Below, piece by piece: positions 9,925-23,300 of a DNA stretch of 57,033 bases (position 1 is its first letter; every line of letters begins with the position of its first letter). The DNA is taken from assembly GCA_002361595.1 (NCBI GenBank), contig DETJ01000045.1:1-57033 (forward strand), written 5' to 3'. The stretch comes from Patescibacteria group bacterium UBA3291 (GTDB lineage Bacteria > Patescibacteriota > Gracilibacteria > Absconditabacterales > Absconditicoccaceae). The notes beneath the pieces are model-generated. The model was not told the origin of the DNA. It saw nothing but the letters and a program-made list of their open reading frames with translations, and searched no databases. The position numbers and the translations under genes were made by a program.

Positions 9925-11283
9925 CTAATACGTTCAATCTCCAGAATCACCTTTCTTTTTTGTTTCCACAAATTTCATAATTTCTTTCTCAAAATGCAGC
10001 TCTACTTCTCATACTGCTCAGTTTCTATTTTTTCTAATACAAACATCTGTAGCTCATTTCCTATCAGTATCAGGATCATAATATTCCTCTCTATGAAGCA
10101 TCAATACAGCATCAGCATCCTGCTCTATTGATCCAGATTCTCTCAAATCTGAAAGCTGAGGTTTCTTATCAATTCTTTGTTCGACAGCACGTGAAAGTTG
10201 TGAAAGGGCTAAAATAGGCACTTGCAATTCTTTTGCTAACTCTTTCAATCCACGAGATATTTCAGAAATCTCCTGCACTCTATTTCATAAAAATGTCGTA
10301 GAATGCATCAACTGCAAATAATCTATAATTACCAAATCTAGTTCTTTCTTTTCTATCTTTAATTTTCTAAGTTTTGACTTTAAAATAGGAACTGTAATTC
10401 CTGCCTTATCATCCAAGAAAATTTTAGCTGAAGATAATTTTTCCATAGCTTCTCACATTTGTGCAAAATCCGCATTATCCAAATTTCATTTAGAAATTTT
10501 ATACATCGGCACTCAAGAGACTTCAGACATAATTCTATCAACAATAGATTCAACACTCATTTCAAGAGACATCATAGCTACAGATTTTTTTTGCTCCAAT
10601 GCTATATTAGTAAGAAGATTAAGAGCAAATGCTGTCTTTCACATTGAAGGTCTAGCTGCAAGAATTATTAACTCCCCCGGCTTAAATCCAGTAAGCATTT
10701 CATCAATCTGATAATATCCGGAATTCACTTTATTAGCATTAAAATTCTCAGGATGATCCACAATTTCCATATAATCCTCTACTCTACCCCTCAAAATTTC
10801 CTCAATACTTAAAATATTATCTCAAACCTGATTCTGAGTTAATGCAAAAATTTTTTTCTCTATATCATCAAAAATCTGAACTGTATCTTTTTGTTCATAA
10901 GCATCTCATGTAATTTGCTGACAAACTTTAAGCACTTGCCTAAGCAATGATTTCTCCTTAACTATTTTACTATATTCTACACAAGGAGAAGTAGAAATCA
11001 AAAAAGCTGAAAGTTCATAAAGATAATCAATTCATCAAACAGCTTCCAGATTTCAATTCTTTGATAACTGATCAGATACTGTTACCACATCTATAGTTTT
11101 CTTTTCATTCCAAAGCTGAGCAATAGCCTCATAAATCATACCATGCTCTCTTTGATAAAAATCTTTAGCAGTAATTCCATCTCATTCAAAAATCCAAACA
11201 GTTTCATTATCCATCAAAGCTCATGAAATCACTCACTTTTCAGCTTCGATATTATGTGGTGGTAACGTATATTCTGTAACCAT
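9925..11283 (-). CDS. dnaB: Replicative DNA helicase DnaB
   Basis: A hexameric 5'-3' helicase that unwinds DNA at the replication fork. The 452-residue protein has the N-terminal domain (begins MVTEYTLPPHNIEAEKGVIGA) and the RecA-like C-terminal domain. Walker A is ARPSMGKTA with Lys at about residue 216; its first glycine is a TGA codon. Walker B is LDLVIIDYLQLM, and later motifs PILALSQLSRAVE and SGSIEQDADAVLMLHRE are intact. The end (KGDSGDGTY then TAG) contains TGA-encoded glycines. The gene lies alone between a secreted-protein gene and the giant gene. No intein or frameshift is visible. Confidence 0.96.
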
Positions 11284-11322
11284 TTTATATCAAACAAACA
11301 AAATAAACAACTAATATATATT

Positions 11323-11371
11323 AAAAACACAACCTGATGCAAGAGAAAATCTAGTTCAGAATTGTGTTTTT
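11323..11371 (-). terminator. Long-loop terminator after the giant gene
   Basis: AAAAACACAA (11323-11332) pairs with TTGTGTTTTT (11362-11371), with inner CTGA/TCAG pairing. In minus orientation it lies just beyond the giant gene's stop and ends in T-rich sequence. Confidence 0.5.
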
Positions 11372-11398
11372 AACATTTTTATTAACATTTTTTTCACA

Positions 11399-14300
11399 TT
11401 AATTTGCCATGAATGGTTCAACTTTTAACCGAACCTTAATAGGATATTTTTTGGAGATATCATTCTTTTGATATAATGTTAATTTTACAGCATCCAATTC
11501 TCTATCATAATCATAAGTTCATTCTAGTCAATAATCACTACGCAAACTACAAGTTTTAGATACAAATAATACATTTTCTCAATCTTTATATACCACCTTT
11601 CATCAATTAAATTCACCCATTTTTCATTTTTCAGGCAAATCTGCAATAGTATAACCATCTGCTTCAAATTTTACACACTCCAATGATGGGATAATAATAG
11701 AGAATGTTGGCTTTTGAGTAGTTTTATCAACTACCTGCAAAACTGAATTATTTTCAACCAATACCCTAATTTCAAATGAATCTTCATATCATGTTTGTAA
11801 TTTAATTTCAGCAGTTCCTGGATTCATTAACGCCATAGGTTCTCAATTCTTACCATACATAGCAATATCATTACCTACAGAGAATGGAGATCAAACTACG
11901 ATTCTATCTCAAACTCAAATCGACAAGTCTCACATTGATTTTCGAGAAGTTCATCTTCTTCTTTGGAATGATACATTTCACTGATCTATATCTTGAGACA
12001 GCTCTGCTGTAATTGCTACACTTCCTCAATCTGGATTACTAGAAACATCCGTAATAGCAATCTCAGGAATATTAAATGCAACTGTAATATTCTTTTCTAC
12101 ATTATTTCCAAATTGATCTATTCATTTAATTGTATACGTTTCCTTTTCTGTCTTAGTATGGATATCTATATCTGTAGAAACTGAATCTGAAACTGCTTTT
12201 GTATACTTCTCATCTAATATTTTTCCATCCTTTGATATATTGATATAATACAAAGCTACATTATCTTTCCAATCTATTTTCAATTTATATCTAGTTCATA
12301 CATATCATTCAAGATCATCTCATTCACTTGTAATTTCTCATGTAGCCTTTCTTATCAAAACTGGATTTCAATTAGGTGTCTGATCATCTCAAACAATCTG
12401 TCTTCATGCGGTTACCTGATTTGACCAAGGCGACATTATACTATAAGTATCTCCGACAAGATCAAGCGAAACTATACGAGCATAATATCGTTTTCTATCT
12501 ATATTAGAAATTCCAACATTTGCTTTCGGCTTACTAGGGTTATAATATACAATTTGCAATAATTCATTTCATGAAAGACTCTCAATTTTGTCTGTTTTAT
12601 TATTCAACAACTCAAGTTTCAAGTTATTATTAAGTACATCTGTCATCTCAACTGTATCTGGAAGAGCAAGTACATAATGAGGTTTCTTTCTTTTATCTGC
12701 ACCAGGATTATAATCAACCTTCTCATAACTATAGTCAATTCTTTCTACCAATTTAATTAAGTAACCGTCAGCGTCATCCAATTTCCAAGAGAAAGACAAA
12801 ATATCATAATTCTGATTGGAAAGTTCTCGGTTCTTTATTTCTTCTTTATAATCCGCAATTTTCAGCTTAAGACCACCATTAAATTCAAGTCGAGTTTCTT
12901 CATAAGGTATCTCTTCTATTACCTTGGAGTGATAATATCTTCCGTCATTTCATCAATAATTTATACAATTTTGTCACTGACACTTTTTATACACAGACTT
13001 TCTATCCCATAGAACAATATCATGATTCGATGTATGAGTAGTATGATAATATGTATCCTTCATATCTTCAGAGAATGTATCAGAATATATTACCTTTGTA
13101 AACTTTCATTCTGCATTTTTCTCGTATATTCCCTTTGATAAAAGCGATGGATCAATAACCGAACCAGCATCCATCTGGCTTCAAATTCTTTTTCAAAGTT
13201 CTTTTGAACCTCAAACTTGTGCAGCTGCCAACAAAGATTTATGCGAAGATTCTCATCAATCTTTAGCAATCAATTTTGTTGAAGATACAGGCTCCATCAA
13301 TCTATATAATGTATTCACTCTATTCTTCATTGATGATATATTATTACGCAATACTAAGTACTGAGATGTACTTAATCACAAATCTTCTGCAGAATTCGTA
13401 CTAATTGCATTCATATATCAATTAATAATATTTTGCTTATTATCCACCAAAGCTTTATAAGGATTACTCTTACTAATGGTATCAATAGAATCTCTCGTGG
13501 CTGAGTCAAGATTAAACAATTGAACATTAAATGTTAGTAATTTATTATCTCCATTTGATTTTACATTCATTCATTTACTATTAGAATCTACCATAGCAAG
13601 GAAACTATCATAATCTGAATTAATCATATTAGCCAAATTATCATAACTTTCCTTTTGACTATCTATATAATCAAGAACTGTTCCTTTAAGTTTTTCAATT
13701 CACTTTTCATTTGAAACAATATTATTATGTCTATTAATTTGATGTTCAATCTTAGTTATAGATGAATTTACACTATCTTCCAATGAAGTATTAGTAACTT
13801 CCTGTCTAAAGTAAGCTAACACATCTCTCAATCTATTCCTTCAAGATTCATAATCCACATATTCAACATCATCACTCACAATTCAATCAGCATCTACATT
13901 AAAATCTGACTTACTAATTAATCATCAGTTTCCAAACACTTGTACATCAACATCAATAGATTTACCATCAACCTCATCTCTAAACTCTGTCAACGGATTT
14001 TCATCCACTAATTTATTTAACTGAGTATTAGACCAATTAACAGTAGACGTAGTCAACGTATTAATTGACTTTGTTAAAGTATCCAAATAATCATAGAAAT
14101 CTGTAAAATTAAATTGAAGATCAACATATGAATCAATTTCATAATCGACTCAATAATTATGAATCGGAGCAAAAGACCAATTAGTAAAGTCCATAATTGT
14201 ATCAATCCAATCAACATCATATGTCCTTTGTGTGATTTGCTCAATTTTAGCTTTAACCGATGACTCTCCAACGAGTCAGAATTGTCATTTAACAATACAA

Positions 14301-17300
14301 TAGATTTTTCAAATTATCTTAGCAACATTTATAATTACTTCAATTTCATTAGGAAGTCTTGGCACTTCTGGAGCAGGAGGTAACATTGGCAATTCTAATT
14401 CAATTTCTGGTATAAATGATGGCAATTCTGGCAACTCCGGAGGTTCTGGCAATAATGGAATATTTGGTAAATCAAGCAATTTTATATCTATTGAAATTGT
14501 TGGAGGTTCTGGAAGGTCTGGTAACTGTGGTAAATTAATTCTAACCGGTTGGAAATTAAATTCAGGCAAAACTATATCAAGTCATAAATCAATATTAGTT
14601 AAATCAATAGTAATATTTGGTAGTTTAAAATTAGGAATCTGAATAATAGGTAACTGTATCATATCACATAAAAATGAAAGTTTACAAGAATACTGATCAT
14701 ACGTATCTCTTGCACAGTTTCCACAATTCTGTCACCAATCAATAGAGAAATCTATTAATAATTGATATGTCTTTATAATATTTATAATAAGTACAATAGC
14801 ATCTACATATCATACAAATCTTTGAGAATTTGTAGATGTCCAATAAGACAAATATCAAATAGTATTATTAATCAATGATGCTATTTCAGACATATAAGTA
14901 TCAATAACATGTATCCACTCATATATTTCAAAAGGAAACTCTCTATACTTTTGCAATATTACCAGATTAGCATAAATCTGAGTTTGCATTCTTTGCCATT
15001 CTATATTTCTGAATTCAATGAAAGAACTTATTTCTTTATCTCTTTTATCTCTACAATCTTGCTGAGCCTCTTGAGTAGATTCTTTAGAACAATTCTTAGC
15101 AAGAGTTTCCAATTTTGATTCCCACTCATTAATTATCTTTTCATTTCTATCTAACCACTGCTGCAAATATAAATAATAACTATCTATATCTTCCTTGAAT
15201 ATCATTGGTATCTTAACATCTACATTTTCCATAGAAATATTAATTATATTACTTTCATTCATCAAACTTGCCAACGCCTCAAAAGGATTAGCTATAGATT
15301 TATTAAATTCTTTCAAACTATCATATGTTATACCAGATCGGTATGAGACTACAGATTTTTTATTACTCGTACTATTTTCAGCAATTTCATCTTCTTCATT
15401 TTCTTCATCATTTTCCCAAATACTTCCAATATTATTACTAATATCTGATATTGTTTGTACCTCATTATCTATTAAGTTAGATATATCAGGAAATTTAATA
15501 TCAATATGCATCTTAGTCAATTGATTCAAAATATATCTAATTTGAGGATCTAACCATTTATCAATCAATAATTTTCTAATTCATTGCTGAAGTCATCATT
15601 TAATCTTATTAACATTATATTGTCATCACAAAATATCAACATCTCCAATAGTTATAGAATTCTGGGTATTATCAGTGAAAAGAGAATCAGATCAAACATA
15701 CGATGCTGTCTCAAGTTCAAGGATTCACATAAAGCTTGCACTATATTCAACATCATTATGACGTCAACCATCCACATTTACATTTGATAAATGCTTTTTA
15801 TTAGCTGAAAAAGAACATAAATCAAATGGTGTTGAACGTTCCCCTACCAACGTAACCATAAATCATTTCTGAGTCTGTAAACAAACTCAGCTATCCCTCA
15901 CATCTTCTATATATTCTGTATAAACTTCATTAGGATTATCCAAATCTCCACTATCTGTTCATCCATCTCAACTATCAGAATCACACTGAGGTTTTACTGC
16001 AAAAACTACACAATTTCACATTATATCAGAAATTGGAGATGGTACATTACGCCAAACTGCATCAGGAGATAAACATATAGCAATTCAAAGCTGTGCTGTC
16101 AATGTAGGCGCTGCATAAATTCTAATAAATGATGGATATACTCATGTTCACGGCCATAAAAATCAATCAGAACTTGACTTTAATCATCGAGGAATTGGTA
16201 TCGGTCAAAAAGTAGTCCAGAATGTTCATGGAAAGAAGAAAACAGGAATTCATCATTCAAGAGGTCATAATGGGAGTTCCCAACATCCAAATAAATGATA
16301 CTTACCTGGAGCTAAGAAAGCCTGATTAAATGGAACTGGTAATCATTTACAATTATTTTCTCATCCAAAAGAGAATCCGTTACACATTCACTTTGTAATA
16401 TCATCGATAACATTTTCAATTTCATCAGTTTGACCTTCAAATATACTCAAATCGATATCCAAACTAATACCAGCATTGCTATCAAAATTAAATCATTCAT
16501 CAAGCATCTGAAGAATAGTATTTTTCAGACTCTTTTTACCTCCTTCATCATTAGAAACCGGAATTGCATTCTTTCAATTTAATAAACTAATACGATTAAT
16601 CGAATCTCAAACAATTCACGGTAATTGATTAACATCAGATCATACACTAATAACATCTGCAGCATAATCCTCAGTTTTTTCATCTTCCCCAAGATACTCC
16701 TCATTTATCTTATCTACTAAATTAATCTCATCATAAGCAAACGATCTTCATCAATTAATAAAGACCCCAAAATTCTTTTCACATCAATCCACACTTTGTA
16801 CTTTTATATCTGGCAAAGCATCACTTGAATAATAAGTTTCATATGTAAGTCCAATCTTTTTCAATGGCATATTATGATATTCCAAATCATATTCAAATAT
16901 CATTTTCTCTCATGCTGACAACGTGATATTATCAATAATGTAAGCAAAATTTCCATCTCTTTTCAACTGGAAAGCTCATCTCTGATTAGATATAAATCTA
17001 ATTCATTTAAACATTTCATGCTCATCAAAATACAAATTCCATGGTCATTGAATTATATCTCAATAAGTTCATCTAAAAGGTTTATAATCATTAGCCTTTA
17101 CAGTTACTCTAACAGTAACTATATCTCCATCTTGTAAAATTGCTGATCAACTCTTTACATAATAATTCTTTCGGACACTACCATCATCACCGTAAATTCA
17201 AGCACCTGGATCCAAATAACTACTTGGTGCAAATACATAATTATCTCAATTTCATCATCTCATTAATTCATTTTCATACAGAGTAATATCCACATATTTA

Positions 17301-20300
17301 GCTCATTCATCCACATATCTTTGACTCATCTCTGATATATCTGATTTATATTTAACTTTCTTAGGATCAACATCCGAACCTGGATCAGTATCCATAATTT
17401 CATACACAACAGCAGAAATATCTCACTCCTTATCATGTTCTCTTTCAGAAATAAGGTCAACCAAAGAATTAGGATCAAAATGGATTCAATAATGAGACAA
17501 ATCATCTTCTTCTATTTCAACTGGTGGTCTTTCCATTGTATCCCAACGTAACATACTATTATCAAATACATCAGCTCCAGAAATCTGAACTCACATAGCA
17601 GTAACTAGAGTAGTGTTATTAGCCTGCCTATTATACCATCATGAATCACAAGCATACTTTTCTTTACTTAAATAATTTGGTCATCAATTTGTAGATCATC
17701 AATAGAATACCTTTATATATCATTTATTATCATAAGTAACAACATCTACTATACCATCTTGATCCATATCTTCAATAAACATCTGGAATATTCATTCCAA
17801 ATTAGAAGGGGCAGATGAAACTTCTCATCAAAAAACATTTTGATTCAAACATGCAATACTTCAATCTACATCAAAAATTCATCAATCATTCAAATAAACT
17901 CTTAATTGATTATTTTTTGTAATAACAAGAATATCATCATATCAATTACCATCCGCATCTCAAACATATATATCTTTCAAACTAACTGCGACATGCATCA
18001 ACTCCTGCATATTTCTTAAATCTGGGGTTCCTCAATAATTTTTAGCCAATCTAATAGTTCAATCCACATAAGCAACCAATAAATCTTCAAGTCAATCATT
18101 ATTAAAATCAATTTGATAATTTCAGAAAATATCATTTTCAGAATCAACATATATCTCATTTCAGATTCATCAATCAAAATTCGTACCATATACAGGCTCA
18201 TTTAAATCTTTTTTCGTAAGAACAGGATCTCATAAATTTATTACAAATTCTGAACCAAATTTCTTAGTCGCTTCTCAAACAATTTCTCACTCTGCAAATA
18301 ATGTAATATTTTTAAAATCACCCAAGAATCCAATTCTTTCATCAACCTCATCAGAATTTTGAATTGATTTATAACTAGTTTCCAATTCAAAATCTGTTCC
18401 AAAATCAAATACTCAAACACTGTACAACTTATCTGTAGTTCAATTATAAAATGTATGATTTACAACATATCACTCCGCTGGGATATCAAAATCTCAAGCA
18501 GAAGGCATAAAACTAGGATAATGAAGAATAAAATCTCAATAATTTATTCATCTATCTACAACTTTCCAAACATTATCTCAATTATCAATGGAGTAATCAT
18601 CTAATCTTAAAGTTATTTCTCAATTCAAAATACTTCATATACGAACTCAATCGCTATACAATACTCACTTTTTATCCACAAAATATTTTTCATCACTTGG
18701 AACAAATAATCAATAATTTTTAGAAGCAGATGCTTCATTTGATAAAATTGTATTCATTTCATCCTTTGAAACAGACATCCATGTTAATGATGGCATAGAT
18801 ATATGCATAGCCGACAATCATCATACAACAACATCTAATTTTGATCAATTCATAGACATGATTGTATTTATATTATCATAGTTCCATATTTTAAACTTAG
18901 GCTGAATTTTCCATACCATCTTTTTAATCTTATCTTCAGAAACTAATTGAGTAGTAGTCGTTATAATTTTATTAGAATTCGTCATCAACTGTTCAATATA
19001 TTTATTATTATCAGAAAAATATCACCACTGATTTCATCGATCATTTCAGAAATAATTCAAATACAATATATTCAACTTATCTGCAGGGAATAAATCATCA
19101 TCAACTTTAAACTGAACAGTAGTAGAAGCTGATGACGCTTCAACAATCACTTCAGTTAATCAACCTCCCTTTCAGTATATAGGAGTTTTCAAATATCAAT
19201 CCTTAATATCAGCTTTATCAATCCACAAATCTCAATCATGAGAAACAGGTGTAAGTTCTGGAAATCTAACCTTTCAGGGATCATATGTAACAAGCACAGT
19301 ATCATCTACAGGATTTCATCGAATATCTGATACAAATATTTCAAACGGAGTAGTCTCCCCTGCTTCTACATATCATTCATTAATATTAACTTGAACAGTT
19401 GCAGTTTCAGCTGGATAAACCTTTAAATTAATAATACGAGTATCAAGTCATGGAATATCTATACTTATTACATCATCTCAAGCTATTGTGCTAGGATAAT
19501 AATAAATAGTTGCGTAACCACTAGACATATAGTTCATAGATGTATCAAAAAACATATCATTTCCATCATCATCCTGTTGAACCTGACCTATAACAACCAA
19601 TCAATTCAATGAAGTTACCATAATCTGACTATCTACATCAACAATACCTCAATTTGGATCTTTCATCTCTATATCTATCCTTTGCAACTTAGATAATGCT
19701 AAATTCTTTCATTCATAAATACTTTCATCAGATTTTAATTTATATGACTGATTTGTTACTAAATTATCTCTTCATTGCAAAACAATAGATCAGTTTAATT
19801 TTATCTCCGGAGCTGCTTGTACAACAGTCTGGTGATAAGTAGCTAAATAATTGTCAGAATTTCTAGAATTTGAAATTTGAATTACTGCTTCACTACCATC
19901 TGGAGCATCTAAAGGTGCATGATAATAAAATCTTAAATCTCTGAAATCATTTGTAGTAAAAGAATCTTGATATGATCAATCTTTCAAAAATCTTCACTGA
20001 GAAACTGTAAAATCATATTTTTCAGTTCATCGTGAAACAGAATTACCATATTTATCATATCATACCACGTTAACAGGTGATATCATTCATGCCACAGTTT
20101 TCTCATCACCCACTGTGATTTCTGCCCTTTCCAAGAAACTTGGACTCACAGTATACTTCATAACCTTTTCTAGATATCATCATCAACCACTAATCTTAAT
20201 ATCCAATCAAATTTTTCATGCAATATGATTTGAAGAAGATACTGATCATGTGAAAGGATTTGTCTTAGGATTAAACGTTTTACTAAAAGAACCACCATCA

Positions 20301-23300
20301 CATACAACATTTCATGCGACATCTAGACATGATTCATCTCATATTCAAACAAATTCAACTGTGATATCTCAGATATCAACCGTTGATTCAATTCTTAATT
20401 CACTAGCTGGATTACTATCAGACAACAAAGCATTAGAATTTTGCAATTTAACATTATTTGCAAGACTTGATGCCCCACCTCATCACTGTAACGCTTCTTT
20501 ATTACGCTTTTCAGCTTCCACTCAAGCTTGTGTAATTCTCTTATCGGCATCAAATTCAGTCTTAGGATCTATTATTTCATCCCAAGCATCCAAATATTTA
20601 GTCCATGCATCACCATACTGAACAAATGTATCAGAAGTTTCTGAAAACATAGATTTTCAAAGAGATTCCATAAACTTACCGAATCATTCAGAAATAACAA
20701 CATCTCACAAACTATTATCAAAAGAAAGTCTAATTTTAATAGGCTCTTCTAAAGTTTTTTTCAACCAACATTTAAATCATTCATACCAAGGAGAAGAAAC
20801 AGACGTTCAGCTTAATTTAAATAATGGCAATCTTCAACTTGGTGGTATATTACACGCATCACTATAATCATTTTCCTGTTTAGATGGTTGGACGACACCC
20901 GTACTACGTGCCTTTGATCCTTTAGTAGAATAAGATAATCATCCTACTACGTTATCAGTAATTTTACTATCATCATCCGTAAAAAGAAAATCCCTTCAAT
21001 TTGAATTTACATACGCTACTTCATATCAATATATTTCATACATAGGAATCACATACAATGGATTTTTTATTTCTTCCATTCACTCTGTTAAATAATCCAA
21101 TAGAGTTAATCTTCTTTTTTCATTTACACCAAATCCTTTCTTTAGCTTTTTTATTTCTTTCTGAAGTTCTTCATGTCAAGCTTTTACTGGATGAGTTATA
21201 CTCTGATAATATAGTATATCAGAAATAACATCCAACATTTTTTCTCATCAAAGAGCTTCTACAAATTCATCATAAGTAAATTTCTCCCCACAATGGTGAA
21301 CTCATGTATCAGGTGTAGCCTCTATATATCACAAAGAAGTTAATCTATCATAATAATTATTCATTCATAATGCTGCCGAACATTCTTCATCGAGAATTTT
21401 ATTATACTCTTTAACCTTTCATTTCAAATACTTAATTAAATTATTTTTTATACTTGATGGAAGCAACAACTCATGTATATCATAACCTCCATCTTCTCAT
21501 ATCTTAACATAAACTTCCACCTTAAAAAGATCAGGATAAATAAATTTCATATCCCTTCATGCAACAGATTGCATACTAACATAACGAGGAGAATCAATAG
21601 GCCTATCAGGAGTTAATATATTCATTCACGACATATGCTCACTCACTCAAATCAAAAGATCATGATTTTTCTTCGCTCACTCAGAATCATATCAAGGTCA
21701 TTTCGTCCATTTAGCATATTGATTAATCCAATCTGATTGAGAAAAATTAGAAAAATCAACTGAGTTCTTAAGCAACCATCTTCTAAAATCTACATCACTC
21801 TTTGCTGCCTGTTCAATTGCTGGTCAAACCGTATCAACTTCTATAAGTCGTGAAAACATATCATTAACTCACTTATCAGAGTCAAATCTATCAAACAATC
21901 AAAATTCTCCCTTTATAGCATCTTTAGCAGAAGACTTTACTAACGTAATTTCTGTCTGTCCTTCTGAATCTTGATCGCTATCATCTCCATTTTCATCATT
22001 ATTAGCAGAGTTCTTATCAGATACTTTGAAAATAGCATCAAGCAACTCAGTTATTTCATCTAATTTATCCGCAAACGACTCATCAATTCACTGAAACTCT
22101 TCAGATTCCTTCATTTCTTCTACAAACTTTTTCCAATCATCTTGCTGCTTTTCCAATAAAGAATAAACCTCTTCATAAACAGTTATAATTTCCTCTCAAT
22201 CACTTTTTATACCTTTTTCTATACCTTCAATATTAGATATCCATTCAGATAAGAATCAAACTTTCGCTTTATTTGGAATTCATGCATAGAAATCTTCAGG
22301 ATTTCATCATTCCATATAACTAATATATTCCATTACAGTAATAATATTTTCAACGAATATCGACATAATTAACTTATAAATATCTGATAAGTCCAGATTT
22401 TCTTGAGTTATTTTTTTCTTTATTTCTAACAAAAGATCAATTAGTTTATCTTCTAACGGCTTTACTTTATCTTTTTCAACAGAAATCGCTTTTTTTGTAT
22501 CCGGAATAAGATTTTCCTCAAGATTTTTAATTTCTGATTCAAGATTTTTTATTTCTTGTTCCAAACCTGCACTACTAGCATTTATAGAATCAATATCTCA
22601 TTTCAATTTATCAGCCTTACTCGAAAACCATCAATCAAACGCCTTTAAATTAGCAATAGCGTTTTCCAATATGTCAGAAAATTTCAAATCATCGTCATCA
22701 TCCAACTCTTCTCGCTCCAATTCCTCATCATCATCTGACATCAAATCACTCATCAACGATTCAGTATCCTTCTGTAATGATGAAATTTTAGCTAAGATTT
22801 TATTTTTACTACTATTACTAAGAGAATTTCAAGAACCCACATCATCTAATTCTTTAAGTAAATTTTCTATTTTTTCACTAATATCTTCAATATCAGATAT
22901 TCATCAACTCAATTCATCAATTTCTGAATTTTGACTACCTGATTCTTTTTGCTGTTTTTTCGTAGCCAATAATTGTTGTTTCTCTGTTAAATTAAGCTCA
23001 TATCAAGACAATACTCATTCCAATCTTTTTAGCTCTTTTGATGCCTCAAATAAATCCTCAACATTATCTTTCAAATCTTTCTCTAATATATTTTCTATAA
23101 GATTCTTAACTTCTTCAATTTCTGACGTCAAATCACCCAAGCCATCCAGTATTTCCACTGTATCATCCTTAACATTTTGATAAGACAAACTTAAATCACG
23201 ATAATACTGTCATAGTGTTCAACTTTCTCAATATCTATCTTTATCAATTCAATTAATTTCGTCTTCAGTCGGACTTTTATGTTCTACTATAGAACTAATA

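Noticed and set aside
15195..15524. Plus-strand open frame of 109 codons inside the giant gene
   Set aside because: It is the antisense shadow of the minus-strand giant frame, whose phase is constant from 25450 to 11399; its product is low-complexity Leu/Ser-rich sequence.
20250..20621. Plus-strand open frame of 123 codons inside the giant gene
   Set aside because: No family resemblance, no promoter or ribosome binding site, and it lies fully within the opposite coding frame.
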